Source: Echiichthys vipera | Taxonomy: Eukaryota > Chordata > Actinopteri > Perciformes > Trachinidae | Reading direction: 5' to 3' | NCBI GenBank assembly: GCA_963691815.1 | Contig: OY829665.1 | Span: forward strand, 21,663,406-21,727,405 | DNA length: 64,000 bases | In this document: piece after piece, positions 45,500 through 56,598 of the stretch | Numbering within the stretch: position 1 is the first letter of the stretch | Layout: every line of letters starts with the position of its first letter | Notes under the pieces: generated by a model | Seen by the model: only the letters and a program-made list of their open reading frames with translations | Database searches by the model: none | What the model was told of the DNA's origin: nothing | Made by a program: the position numbers and the translations under genes

Positions 45500-45523
45500 C
45501 GAAATGTGGCGACACTTTTTCTC
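45500..45523 (-). promoter_or_regulatory. Damaged H1 box of H1-psi
   Basis: Copy 1 has GAGAAAACACAAAAGTG; here the same place reads GAGAAAAAGTG, so 6 bp including the AAACACA core are missing. The flanking GTGGCG...CGCCAC arms and the TATA (TTATAAAG, about 45443) remain. Confidence 0.85.
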
Positions 45524-45559
45524 CGCCACAGTTTGGGGATTAAATTCATATAAAATAAC

Positions 45560-46148
45560 CTTTTTAAAACACGGTTTTTACTGTAGCAGCGAGAAAAGGT
45601 TCTTCTCTTCAAACTGAGCTCGTGTTTGATCACAAGGACTCTTTGATTTCATCTCAGGAGGCTTCAAACCTCTCTGATACACGCTCACTTTGGACAACTC
45701 GCGGCGAGTTTACTGCACATTTGGTCTCTGAAAGGGTGTAAAAGTGATCTGTATCACATGTTTCAGTGTTGTCGCAGTTAGCAGAGACGTGTTTGGATGT
45801 AACAAAACCGTGATTTATTTCGTTTGAATAAAGGACTTTTCCGGTGGAGGTAAACACACGGTCCGTGCCTCGGCCAGTTGGACAGTTAGACTCCTGTTCC
45901 AGATTGAGTGTCTGTGTAGATTTACCAGCCCAATTCAACAGGTTCATAATGAAAGATGTGTGAGATAAAGATGTAAATAAAGTCACATTCTGAGTGAAAT
46001 CGATGTGATCAGCTTCAGTTTGTGTGGAGACCTGCGGCTCTCTGGCTGGAAAAGTGAAGAAGGAAATACAGAAAACACTTTCATGTGTCTCTAACGCTGA
46101 GGTGCTTTCTATATTTTATTATTATTATTTCTATATTTTATTAGATAT
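45560..46148. other. Spacer beyond H1-psi
   Basis: Inverted copy of 25985-26560. Cut at 46148 by the ERV-A LTR and resumed at about 48964. Confidence 0.8.
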
Positions 46149-46806
46149 TGTGGAAGATAGAGAAATGAGCTGCTCTCTTCATGTGGCTTTTGAAATGGCT
46201 AAACTGAAGTTGGTGCACAGTGGGGTCATGGTACATAAACCCCTGGAATGAGACTAGTCCTTGCTGGTTGAGTAGATAATAACTTGCATCACAGAGCCTC
46301 ACAGAAAAGAGAGTTCAGAGCTGTAGAGTGTGCACAATAGAGATCTCGTGCCCACTCACCCATCACCTCGTTAAGATTCTAAAAAACAGAGGAATGCTCA
46401 TTTCTTAATTTTAGGCACACACACACATACTCATTAACTAACAATTTTGTGTGTTGCAAACACAGACACATCTGTCTCTCTAGATAGCCATATAGGGACA
46501 TGCACTAATTTCCTTGACTCAGCTTTTACTGTTATAATGTGTTGCCAGGCAGATTAACGCCCATTGCCGCCTTTTTTACCTTTACGGCGTTACCATCAGC
46601 CCACCAGGGTATATAAAGCCGCTACTCTTAGACCACAACAGACTCGTCTGATGTATGACCTGGTTTGAGTTGTATCAGAACTTGTCTCCGCTTTGCAAAG
46701 TGCTCCAATAAAGATATTGGTGTGATCTCAAGCCATCGTCTCAAAATCTCTTCTTCTATCCTCTGATCAACGGACCGGGGGAGGTAACTGCAGGTTGATC
46801 TCAACA
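46149..46806 (+). mobile_element. ERV-A 5' LTR
   Basis: Starts TGTGGAAG exactly at the spacer junction and ends CTCAACA, 4 nt before the PBS core. TATA (GTATATAAAG) at about 46610 and AATAAAG at about 46709 give U3-R-U5 order. 658 bp. Confidence 0.75.
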
Positions 46807-46809
46807 ATT

Positions 46810-46827
46810 TGGGGGCTCGTCCGGGAT
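46810..46827 (+). promoter_or_regulatory. ERV-A primer binding site, tRNA-Pro
   Basis: TGGGGGCTCGTCCGGGAT is the 18-nt complement of the tRNA-Pro 3' end, as used by murine leukaemia virus and related gammaretroviruses. Confidence 0.93.
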
Positions 46828-47835
46828 CGGAAGGAGGAGAAGGTAAATTCGACCCAAAAAGGTTTCTTCACAGGGAACAGCGTGAGACACAATCCGGCAC
46901 ATTAGTAAAGGTAAGCAGAACCTGTTTAATCGAAACTCAGCACATTGGGCATTCTAAAACATTGTGTCTTGCCTGCGCCACAGTGAGTAAACTATTTAAA
47001 TTGAGAGAATGGTAAACTGAGAATGGTCCTGGTTGACCCCACCGTTATTCTGACGAGGATACGGACAAAACCTAGGAGGTTACTGGGTTAGAGGCCCGGG
47101 GAACTGAGGATACCCCGAATTCTATAAGCCGAGTCTGGGAGTCATATGTAGAGGCATCGCAATATTGCTATAAGTCAGGTCTGGGACTCATATGTGTGTT
47201 TAAAGAAGTGTGGAAGGTTCATGTGTATATCCACTTTGACATCAGACTGTATTCTGAGGAATACACATTTCTGTGGGACAACATAGGGCGGTATAGTTCT
47301 GTAGCTGTTTTTATGTGAAATGGGAAAAGTGATGCACGTTCTGGGGTAACCCTGAGAGTGAAGGCGCACAGACTTGAGTCTGTGTAGAAGCTTCCTTTAC
47401 TAGAACGGCATTACCGGCATTGACCCCTGTTGACGAGAACAGAGAAGTGTTTTGGAAAATACATGCAAGCATTTAGGGAGAAAATGAATGATCAATCAAT
47501 TCTTTAAAGGAGTAGAAATTTTTAAAATGCAAATATAATTTGCATGAGTGTAGGGAATCCCAACTACAATAAAATGGGCGTATGAATGTGGTAAGAAAAA
47601 TAAACTTTGGGGTAACTCATTTCAGTGTCTAAATATCCAGTTTGGATATTAAAGGGTGCGTTGCTCTGAACGAATGTGTCGTACAAACCACCTGGCTGAA
47701 AGATTATCCAAAGTAATTGTATGTGTGATAAGATCTAACCATGTTCGGATGGAAAGATCAGCATGTGTGAAATCTGTCTGAGTGAACAATAAGCCCATTG
47801 AAAGTAAAAGCACATCCCAGTGAGTCAATAAAAAA
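46828..47835 (+). other. ERV-A leader with splice donor
   Basis: A strong donor, AAAG then GTAAGCAG, lies at 46907-46918; the same context is used in ERV-B. The rest of the leader has no long ORF. GTCTGGGAGTC (47129) and GGTCTGGGACTC (47178) recall the hairpin motifs in the ERV-B leader. Confidence 0.6.
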
Positions 47836-48720
47836 ATGGGAAACAAATGGGTAAGTTAACATTTTTACAGATCCTGCTAAATTTATAGCAGATAAATGGG
47901 TTAATGTGGTTGAGAGCTTCCATTTTGGCATTACTAGACTAAGAGTTTTTTTTTTGGTTTGTTTGTTTTTTCGTCTTTTATGAGGCACATGTTTAGGTAC
48001 ATATATAGTGAAGAGGGTAAAGTGATGAGAGAGAAAGGGACAGTGAGTAGGGAAAGATAGGAGGGAAAGCAAACTCAGTTATAGAAAGACAAGAAATTAA
48101 AGAAATAAGTATGTGTGACAGAAAGAGAAGTGAATGAATGATGAGGAGCAGAGATTAGGGATAAAAGACAGGGCCTCCTCCTAATGTGTCCAAGCCATGC
48201 AGCCCCTCCATCAAGCCCATATGCATATTCCCAGAAGGACTCTGACAATGAGGGGGAGGGGAGACTGAACCCGCATCTGTTGTGTCAGTTGTCACAAAAC
48301 CAGTAAATAAGGAAAACAGACTGAAACAAGGAAAAAGTTAGCATTGCTTCTCCAGAAAAGTTCTCTCTCCAAACAGCAACTTCTTTTTTGACTACTGGCC
48401 TGAAGAAAAGGAAACAGATGTCCACGGCTAGATGTTCAGTTGAATTGAACACTGAAGAGCTTGTGTTCAGGACATGGCAGCCAGAGGAACTAAAAGATTG
48501 CAAGGAGGTGGGAGCTGGAGAGGTGTGAACGCAACATTCGACTGGCCATTTGGTTCGCTATACCAGCAGAATGGGGCACAGAATCCTGGACAAAGATGGC
48601 CTCATCAAGACAACAGCAGAAGGAGAGAAAGAAGGAGACTGGGACAAGATCCAGAGAAGTCCTGGTTGCGTGTTTCTGCTTGGGGTTTTTTCATAGTTCC
48701 CCCATGAACAGGCCATAAAG
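47836..48720 (+). pseudogene. ERV-A gag-like remnant
   Basis: An ATG with MGNKW (47836), a Gly2 context as in myristoylated Gag, stops after seven codons. A shifted frame reads DPAKFIADKWVNVVESFHFG (about 47870), and SPYAYSQKDSDNEGEG near 48210 resembles the acidic linker of a Gag. Similarity is weak and the frames are broken. Confidence 0.35.
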
Positions 48721-48963
48721 ACAGCGGAGGAAGGTCAGAGCATTTGAAAATCACAAATTAGAAATTAAAGATAAAAACATCCACACTAGATGACACCGTT
48801 AATTGAACTTAGAATGAACATGATGATAATGTTCAACACATACATACACTTGCATATACATATAGGAACATTTAGTAAGAATAAGTATTGGTGTCAATAG
48901 GGAAAATTAGGGTTTTGCAGTGAGAGTAGATCATTAGACACAGAAAGTTAAGGTTTTGATTAC

Positions 48964-49455
48964 TAGGCTCATAAGAAAAAATATAATTAATCACACATAA
49001 CTACTTGAAACAGTGAAAGATGAATTGGTCTCATTAATGTTTGTTCCTTAGATTTTGTCCAGTGTTTGCTCCGTTCTCCTTAAATACTTGTGACTTTACT
49101 TTGTAGGATCTTACAGTAGATTCCCCTTCAACTATTATTCTTTCTATCAGTTGTATCGTTTCACAAACGTGTAGAAATGAAGATGTTCTGTCATCCATTA
49201 GGAGAAGTAAAGATTTTATTAGATTCAAACCAAAATATAACACGATTCAGATGTTCAGTAAACTACGGTAGCCCTAAAGGGTCAAACATCACATCCATTT
49301 TATTTTATCTATTATCTCGTGATAACATTTCAGATCTTGATAAAAACCAACAACAGTGTAGTCTTTTAAATCATTCATCAATCATCAGCAGGAAACATTG
49401 TTCAGTGTAACAATGTCAGAGGAGCAGGAGAATATGGATCACCATCACAAATCTA
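48964..49455. other. Histone spacer fragment
   Basis: 49030-49240 is an inverted copy of 25740-25930; 49390-49450 matches 28000-28040. No gene. Confidence 0.75.
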
Positions 49456-50690
49456 TATGGTGATATAGATATATTTAATGTGTCTCAGAAAGATGCAGAA
49501 AAACTAGTCCATGCATTTGTTACTTCTAGGCTGGACTACTGCACCCCTTATTATCAGGCTGCTCCAATAAGTCTGTTAAGAGTCTCCAGTTGGTCCAAAA
49601 TGCTGCAGCTCGTGTACTAACCAGAACAAATTGAAGAGAACATATTTCTCCTGTATTAGCTTCTCTGCACTGGCTACCTGTAAAATCTAGAAGAGAATTT
49701 AAAATCCTTCTCCTTACGTACAAAGCGCTTATTGGTCAGGCTCCGTCGTATCTTAAAGAGCTCAGAATACCGCATTATCCGACTTGATCGCTGCGCTCTG
49801 AGAATGCAGGGCTACTCGTCGTTCCTAGAGTCTCCAAAAGTAGAATGGGAGGCAGGGCCTTCAGCTACCAAGCTCCTCTCCTGTGGAACCAACTCCCAAG
49901 TGTTATTCGGGAGGCAGACACTGTCCCCTTATTTAAGAGTAAACTTAAAACTTTCCTTTTAGATAAAATTTACGAGCCCTCAGCTATGTTGTTATTCTTT
50001 AAATGATTTTGTTCTGCTTAATTCTGCTGCTATAGGCCTAGTCTGCTGGGGGATAATACTTTTCCTGATACTCTGAGCTTCTCTCCCCTCTGTCTGTTTC
50101 ATTCATGTCTTATCAATGCCTGTTACTAATTCAACTTCTTCCCCGGTGTTGTTTGTTCTTTGTTGTCTCGCCGGTCTCTGCTGATTGCGCTGGTGGCTGC
50201 CGCCGTGGTCTTGCATGACACATCCTGCTTCATTTATAACTATTAGTCATATATACTATCACTAGTCTAATAAACTATGGAATTTGTAGCCATAGAGGCA
50301 CCATCAGTGGTATGTCTCGCTGTGTCGTAGCTGCTGTTGCTGCTACTCATCATTGATCATGTTTGCCACCATAATTATTATTATATTCTATCACCTTAGC
50401 TGTGCTTGTTTCTACTATTCTGCTGTATTAACTCCCATAACATATAAGTCATAATCACAGTACTATAGATATTATCATAGTTACTGGAAGTGTGTCTGTC
50501 TCTGTCTTTGTGTCTGTCCTTGTCTCTCTCTGTCCATCTCTCTTTTCTCTCTTTCTCTCTTCTTTTTTTCCTCCCCAACCGGTGCAGACAGATGTCCGTC
50601 CTCCACAGATATGGGTCTGTCTGACATTCCTGCCTGTTAGAGGGGAAGGTTTTCTTTGCCACAGTACTCTACGGGGGAATTGTTGGGTCT
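49456..50690 (+). mobile_element. L2-like LINE 3' fragment
   Basis: Broken frames read AEKLVHAFVTSRLDYC, then SPVLASLHWLPVKSRREFKI, then GRAFSYQAPLLWNQLPSVIR, then LFKSKLKTFLL. This is the RT C-terminal region of L2/CR1-group fish LINEs, followed by a 3' UTR. It replaces the spacer segment seen at 28040-28240. Confidence 0.8.
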
Positions 50691-51170
50691 GAAATCATGT
50701 GTCAGCGTTTTCCTCAGTGTTCTTCAAGATTTGAGAAGTCTTTAGGAGGCATCACATGTCCGGAGTGATGGAAATCTCAGGACTATCACGTTTCATTTAT
50801 TATCTCAAATTAACTATCTAGTTATCATGGGAAAACTATCTAGTTACTGATCAAACAGAGGCTCTGCTGTACTTTGATTTTACTTCCATTATTATGACAA
50901 TGTTAAATACAATCAGCTTTATTATTGTAATGATGTTTGTTCATGTATGAATGTTATATTTATAGCTTTGCCAGTCTGGCTTTGCCAGTCTGGTTCTGAC
51001 ATAAATGGTTGTAAACTATGTTTAATGTCTTTGAATGAAATGAATCAACACTTCAGAGGACAGTAAGAAGTGATCACTCTAAAACTCGACTGTTGAGCTT
51101 TTTCATTTGTGTTCAACTTGTGGAGCATTTCTAAAGAAGAGCGCCTTCATTTAGGTCGACTATTGTGCTG
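50691..51170. other. Histone spacer blocks
   Basis: 50691-50820 matches 22223-22350 and 28250-28380; 50845-51055 matches 22455-22655; 51090-51165 matches 33480-33560 inverted. This is the right border of recognisable histone-spacer sequence. Confidence 0.75.
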
Positions 51171-52746
51171 CATTAGAAGGGCATGTGGGTGAATAGTAGT
51201 TTCTATGGTGCGTTCACTGTCTGACAGATTCCCCCATACAGCCTCTGTTCAGACCTTCATTAAACATAGAGGTAGGAAGGTTTAAAACATCATTCAGGTA
51301 TAACTGGTAGAACTCTGTGGGCTGACAGAGTACAGACTATTTTAATTTATGACGAATGTAAACATGCAAGTTCTACTGATTATGGTCTGCATGCTAAACA
51401 GGTGAACATGGTACGGTAAAAGGACTCTTAATGGAAACTATGCAAGTTACAGCAGAAAGAGTTCTGGCTAACTAAATCTAAACCTGTAGAATGTGCATTA
51501 CGTTTGACACTTAAATCATACGGACACTGAATGAGCACTTTGTCACACATTGTCTGGATGTGGGGGACGGCAACACACTTCACTTCTGGGCTGTTAGCTA
51601 AATAAATACAGAAAGTATAAAACAAACTACCGTAAGAGTTTATTGGTTATCCTATACTGTATTTTATGTGTTTTTGTAAACTGCTGGAAACTCAATTTCC
51701 TTGTGGGAGTTCATCCCAAAGGATCAATAAAGAGAAGTCTAGTCCAAGTTACTTTACATTGTTGAATATCAACCGAGTTTGTTTTTCTAGTTGAGACTAC
51801 ATAAACTTATGTGATGTGTGTTTTTGTGTTATTTACAACTGGGAAATTATATTTCATAAGGATTTTCCCCATGTCATCACAATACAAATCATTGTAGATT
51901 TATATAGAAAGAAAAAGTCATCCTAGGATTGAAACCTAAACTTTAGATGCTGAGTATCTCTGTCCAGATGTTGAGAAAAATCATTTAGAAATGAAAAAAA
52001 ACATTCAGTAAAGGTCATTAAAAAAAAAAAAGGCTTTACAGTACAGATTTGACATTGATGGCCTGTTTTTTTTTTTTTTTTTTTTTTAAAGAAAGTTCTA
52101 AACAATAAAAATGTTGGTCGGTGCCAAAACGTGTGGTGAAGGCTGGTCATTGGTTCTGTTGGAAACCCCCTCAGTCAGTATAAAATGTGACATAAGCACA
52201 CACTAGTGAGCAAACTGAAATGATTTCCAGGTTAAAAAGAGACTAAAATTTAAATATTAAGTATAAAATGTAAGGAACTCTTAATTTAGGTAACGTATGA
52301 TTAAAGAACATCACACTAATATCACAGTGAAATCACCTCAAACATAAATTATCCTGATTGGGGGTCAGATTCAAGCAGCTGATAAACTCAAGCAGGACTA
52401 GTTTTGTAGTTACGTCCACAGAAAAATACAAGTTACTGCTAATGCTGTTGAATTTAAACCAACCACTGACTTCATTGACTTGTGGTAGAGTTCATGAACT
52501 GGTTTCTAGTCAGATGGACTGATGAGATTTTTTTTTTCCTTTGGTGTGAAGTTTAAAGAATATTATCTGCATAAAAAAGAAAAAAAGAAAACACTGAGAC
52601 GATAATGAGCAGGCGTTTTCTAAATGTTAGATTTAAAGGCATTTTCTAATGAAATGAAATATGAAATATGTGCAGCATTTCCAGAACTAAATTCTACAAA
52701 ATTCTTGATTTTTATTGCAGATATTTTTGCAGGAATTAGAAAATAC
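51171..52746. other. AT-rich sequence, nothing recognised
   Basis: No gene, RNA or named repeat supported. Poly-T/poly-A tracts at about 52020-52090. Confidence 0.5.
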
Positions 52747-52865
52747 TTAACCCTCCTGTTGTCCTCGGGTCAAAATGACCCACCACTGTGTTAAAAAAAA
52801 ATAAAAAAATCCCCTAAACGATATTTTTTTAACCTGAAATTTTATGACTTTTCCTAGATTGGCAC
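52747..52865 (+). mobile_element. piggyBac-like terminus, interrupted by ERV-B
   Basis: TTAA (52747-52750) is followed by CCCTCCTGTTGTCCTCGGGT and the palindrome GGGTCAAAATGACCC (52767-52781). A TTAA target and CCC terminus fit piggyBac-type nonautonomous elements common in fish. The element is cut at 52866 by the ERV-B LTR; the other end is outside the window. Confidence 0.55.
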
Positions 52866-53677
52866 TGTAGGAATTTTACACAATACTTTTCAGAATTTCA
52901 CACCAATCAAAAGGACCTAACAGAGTTAAATATTGCGTAATTCAAATTCTACAGGAGGCTTTCTGGAGTCAGCAGAGTCGTTGGTAGTTTAGTGCGCCAG
53001 CAGGCATTTATTAGCAGAAGGACATCGGATGATACAGACGTCTGGAGAAATGTTCTATTCTCTATCTAGAGTGACTGTGAGCACACAGTACCCGTGATCA
53101 GAGGCAAGAAGTTCTGATATCTATTCTAAAAACTCCAGCATATAAACTTGTTACAAAGGCGTGGTTATGTGTGCGCTTGTGCGTGCATGTGTGTATTTTT
53201 GAAACAGCCGTCAGGACACCTCCATCTCGACTCCCAGGCGTAGGGGTTCCCTCTGTGTCCACAGGAGTCTTCTTCTTTATCTGTGAAGGAAACAAAACAC
53301 GGACAGCAATTCTCCTAACTCTTACGCTATCTGCCAGATGCCTGTTCGAGCGCTGACTAGTTCTTTGTCTTTGTGACCTTGACTTGTTCCTGTGCAGAGA
53401 AAGCAGATGCAGATTGAATCAAAAGTTTATGTGCTATGCTGGGAACAGAAAAGTTTGAGCTTGAACTAATCACTATCACACTTTAAATGATCATACCTAA
53501 TAATCACACTTATCACATTCTTATTAATCATTACTAATACACACGCTAACATATGATTATTAATTGAATCATTGATTATCACACTCTTATTAATCATTAC
53601 TAATACACACGCTAACACATGATTATTAATTGAATCATTACTAATACACACACTAACACAAGATTTTTTATTCTTCA
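52866..53677 (-). mobile_element. ERV-B 3' LTR (812 bp)
   Basis: Begins TGAAGAATAAAA after the polypurine tract and ends TTCCTACA. On the minus strand a TATA-like TTTATATGC is at about 53143 and AATAAA at about 53010, giving U3-R-U5 order. U3 has a tandem repeat block. Identical by eye to the 562 bp of 5' LTR in the window. Confidence 0.92.
53500..53668 (-). repeat. Tandem repeats in ERV-B U3
   Basis: About 2.5 copies of a 65-bp unit containing ATTACTAATACACACGCTAA and GATTATTAATTGAATC. Repeated U3 blocks often act as enhancers in retroviral LTRs; function here is inferred. Confidence 0.8.
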
Positions 53678-53690
53678 ATTCCCCCTGTTG
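53678..53690 (-). promoter_or_regulatory. ERV-B polypurine tract
   Basis: The minus strand reads CAACAGGGGGAAT immediately before the LTR TG, the plus-strand primer position. Confidence 0.8.
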
Positions 53691-53691
53691 A

Positions 53692-54187
53692 TCACTCACT
53701 AGAGTGATCATTTCTTCTTGGCAGGTCAGACAATGGGACTATCTCATTGCAAGGGTCTGTGTCTGTTGTGGCTAACATTTGATACTTGGGCCCTTCCTTT
53801 TTTATAGCCGTTTCGAGAATCCTTTCAGTCATTGAGCGAAGGAATGGAATGCAACAACAGCCACACAAGGTCAAAATAGCTGCAAACACAGCAATTGACA
53901 CCAATACGGAGGACACAAGGGCTTTGTACTTTCCAAAAACACCCATCCAGCTGTCCCACATGCTTGTGTCCACACCTGAGTGCTCTTTCATCTTTTTGTT
54001 CAATACTCTGAGACCTTCTATGGCTTTTGTCAAACTACCATCTGCCGCTGTATTATTGGGGATGAATGTACAACACTGATCACCAAAAATAGAGCAAACG
54101 CCCCCCCTCTCTGCCAACAACATGTCTACTGCAATGCGAGTCTGGAAGGACATCATGGAAGTTGCACTCAGCTGATCTTTCACTGCA
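53692..54187 (-). pseudogene. ERV-B env TM subunit, C-terminal part (shifted frame)
   Basis: The frame starts after a frameshift against the SU frame (about 54188-54200) and runs 163 codons. It holds the CX6CC motif (about 54070-54098) that in gamma-type Env forms the SU-TM disulphide. Next come a membrane span after FGKYKALVSSV, a Cys cluster CGCCC (possible palmitoylation) and a cytoplasmic tail of about 45 residues. The region before CX6CC corresponds to the immunosuppressive-domain position of gamma-type TMs. It cannot be made from env mRNA without a frame change. Confidence 0.85.
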
Positions 54188-55720
54188 TCAATTACTTAAT
54201 CTCTGCACATTGTAATGTACGTAATTGATCCTGTCAACATTCTTATTGGGAGTGATCGGGAATATTGCAGCTATCACTGGTATGTTCTCAAACCCAGCTC
54301 CTACCTGATCTGCTAACTTATATTGATCCGGAACGCCCCTAGGGACACCAATAGCATCAATATACGTAGGGTCTGGTTCCTGTTTCCAGTCACGTCTTTT
54401 CCTGACCAATGATACACCTGACAGCTCCACTGCCTTACTAATGTCAGTACCGTCCATGGGAATTACTTTAACCGGAAGGATAAGGGACACTAGAGCACAA
54501 ACGGCCATTTGGTTTTCCGGGAAGATATCATACAGTCTCCTATCCCCACAGTACCACCAGATGTCGGCTCTAGACAGTATGTTTTGACTTTTGTTATACA
54601 GAATGACCGTCTGACATAGGGAGATATTAAATGTTGATAGCGGTACACTTCCTGTGAAATTAATGCATGTGTAATTCATTGGTGGTATTATAGTAGAAAA
54701 CAACGGCTTCCTTTGTGTCGGGGGAGTCAGTGGGTACACTTTATCAAATCTGGAGCAGTTCTGAGTCGGATTGTCTTGTGTCATAAGGTTAATCATACAA
54801 GTGGCGTTTATTGTGGCTGGTACAATGTGTAAAAGAGGTCTAGGTCCCATACACACCAAGCAACTCGTGCTTGCTCCCACTGCTGCCTGTTGAGCTAACA
54901 TTAGCCAGTTGTTACCTTTACCAGAAATCCCCGTGGCAACAAAGAAATCAAAATCTGTATCATCTTGGTCACCCCATACTATTACTTTGACCTCCCCCCT
55001 TTCGGTAGCGGCCTGGTTAACCAAAAGCTGGCTATTCCTCCGAGCAGTGGTGTTCCTCATCTGTGGTTTAACCTTAATCTGAAAGGAGGGGTCTTTGCTT
55101 GATTTGTAGTAGGCCCAAAACAGGAGATCCCACCCGTTATGTTGATTTACTCCGGTTAGATTGAATGTCAATTTAAGGGTGTGTCTGGCCCCTGACCCTG
55201 TGACCCGCATTGTAATTATTTTCTTCGCCTCTTTTGCACTAGTGGTGCTGGGCTTACACCCCACTCTCCCATCGTCTGCGAAGCATGTTCCCCACCCCGT
55301 ATTCTTGAGATCATTAGTTAAGTACCAGCCACTGGGATGATATTGACCTGCGTTTGTCGATCCCCACTTCCCCGTTTTCCCATACAGTGTGCTGAGTTGT
55401 ACGCCAAACGTAGTTATGTGATTGAGATATGGACAGAATTGTGTCATGCTTTTGTGAGCCTGTGGTTGACTGCAGGGGGCGGAGTTCTGTTCACTTTCTG
55501 ACGTTGAACGGGTCGTACGATTCTTGGCATGAGTCACATTACTTGGGGCTTTAGTGGGGACGGTACTGTTAGATTGCAACTGGGTTTTGTAATCATGGAG
55601 AAGTAACAGCGGGAGTACTACTACTAGGGTGATTCCTAGGAGGAAACATAATGTTCCTCTGAGACCACAAAATCCTGGGTGTCTAAAGGGATGCCACGGA
55701 CGTGGCCTGCCAAGTTCCAT
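54188..55720 (-). pseudogene. ERV-B env, SU and TM N-terminus
   Basis: 510 codons from the ATG at 55720 (the frame is open slightly further but without ATG). The N-terminus is basic, then a hydrophobic span (about residues 25-42) acts as signal or anchor. Several NXS/T sites follow. A furin-type RKRR lies at 54392-54403 near the C-terminus and is followed by the start of TM. The frame stops at 54188, in the TM ectodomain, because of the frameshift. The surface subunit would bind a receptor; the receptor is unknown. No overlap with pol (217-bp gap). Confidence 0.88.
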
Positions 55721-55739
55721 AACTATCAAACCATACACA

Positions 55740-55938
55740 TATAAGATAGATTACCACTAAAATAATGAATATTACAAAAAACACACTAAGTGTCCACACA
55801 CACACAATGTTTGTTTTTGTGCTCTCTTTTTTTTTATTTTTTTTTTCACTCTATATACTGTGGTGTTTTTTTTTTTTTTTTTTTTTTTTAATGGTGTATG
55901 TGAGTCAATAATGGATTATATGTATTTACAGAAGTCCC
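55740..55938 (-). other. Poly-purine/poly-T rich gap between env and pol
   Basis: Long T runs on the plus strand (55827-55890), a hotspot for length errors. The env splice acceptor is presumably here or in the 3' part of pol; none is assigned. Confidence 0.5.
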
Positions 55939-56598
55939 TTAACCCTGTTCGGTTAGATCTGTTCTGACTTGGTCTAGGGACCTTTTGGGCTCCTCCCCCT
56001 GTCTACACCTTGAAAGGTGAATCCACTTGTCACTGTCCTGCACTTTTACTGCTGTGGAGGTTCGCTCCACTACCCTATGGGGTCCTGTCCACCTGGGGTG
56101 TGTCCACTTTCTTTTCAATGTCTTTACATACACCCAAGGTTCTCCTAGCAAAGTCAGTGGGGCTGGTGCTGGTCCTGACCCCCCTTGGCTTCCTGCCAAT
56201 GTCTTTACCCAGCCTTGGAGCTGAGTCACGTAGGACCGTGCTAGTCCGGGTGTGGCCCCTGGCTCTAGTGGTTCCTGGTGTCTTGGTCCGGGGATGGTGC
56301 GACCTGTAAGCAACTCGTAAGGGGTAAACTTCTTTTCTCTGTTCACACTGGCCCTAACAGAGTGCAATGCCATAGGCAAGCAGTCTAACCATGATAAACC
56401 TGTAGTTACCATCATTTTAGCTATTTTCTCTTTCAGAGTCCTGTTACATCTTTCTACTCCTCCCTGACTCTGGGGGTGGTACACGGTGCCATAAGTATGT
56501 TTGAGCCCAAACAACCCTTCAACCCGTCTAAGGTCCTTCGATCGAAAGTGACTGCCATTATCTGAATGGATTACTCGGGGCATCCCATGTCTAGGGAT
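55939..56598 (-). pseudogene. ERV-B integrase C-terminal part after the in-frame stop
   Basis: Same frame as pol, continuing 219 codons past the UGA at 56599-56601. Holds the second and third catalytic residues of the DDE triad (HSDNGSHF; GGVERCNRTLKEKI) and the GPY/F-like C-terminal module (WTGPHRVVERTSTAVKV, WIHLSRCR). Integrase joins viral DNA to the chromosome. Cut off from the rest of Pol by one stop codon. Confidence 0.9.

Larger units (their letters stand above)
46149..48963 (+). mobile_element. Endogenous retrovirus ERV-A, 5' part only
   Basis: The insertion splits a spacer whose intact form is at 25950-26030 (inverted). A 5' LTR, PBS, splice donor and leader are present; pol, env and a 3' LTR are not found. 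Only weak gag-like traces follow. The right end (48720-48963) is not LTR-like, so the 3' part was deleted. Confidence 0.75.

Noticed and set aside
47851..47870. Possible tiny intron GTAAGT...TTTACAG after the ERV-A gag-like ATG
   Set aside because: Only 20 nt long, too short for splicing; the donor might be real but no acceptor can be assigned.
53098..53295. 65-codon ORF present in both ERV-B LTRs
   Set aside because: Identical only because the LTRs are identical; no motif, and it overlaps the TATA-R region.
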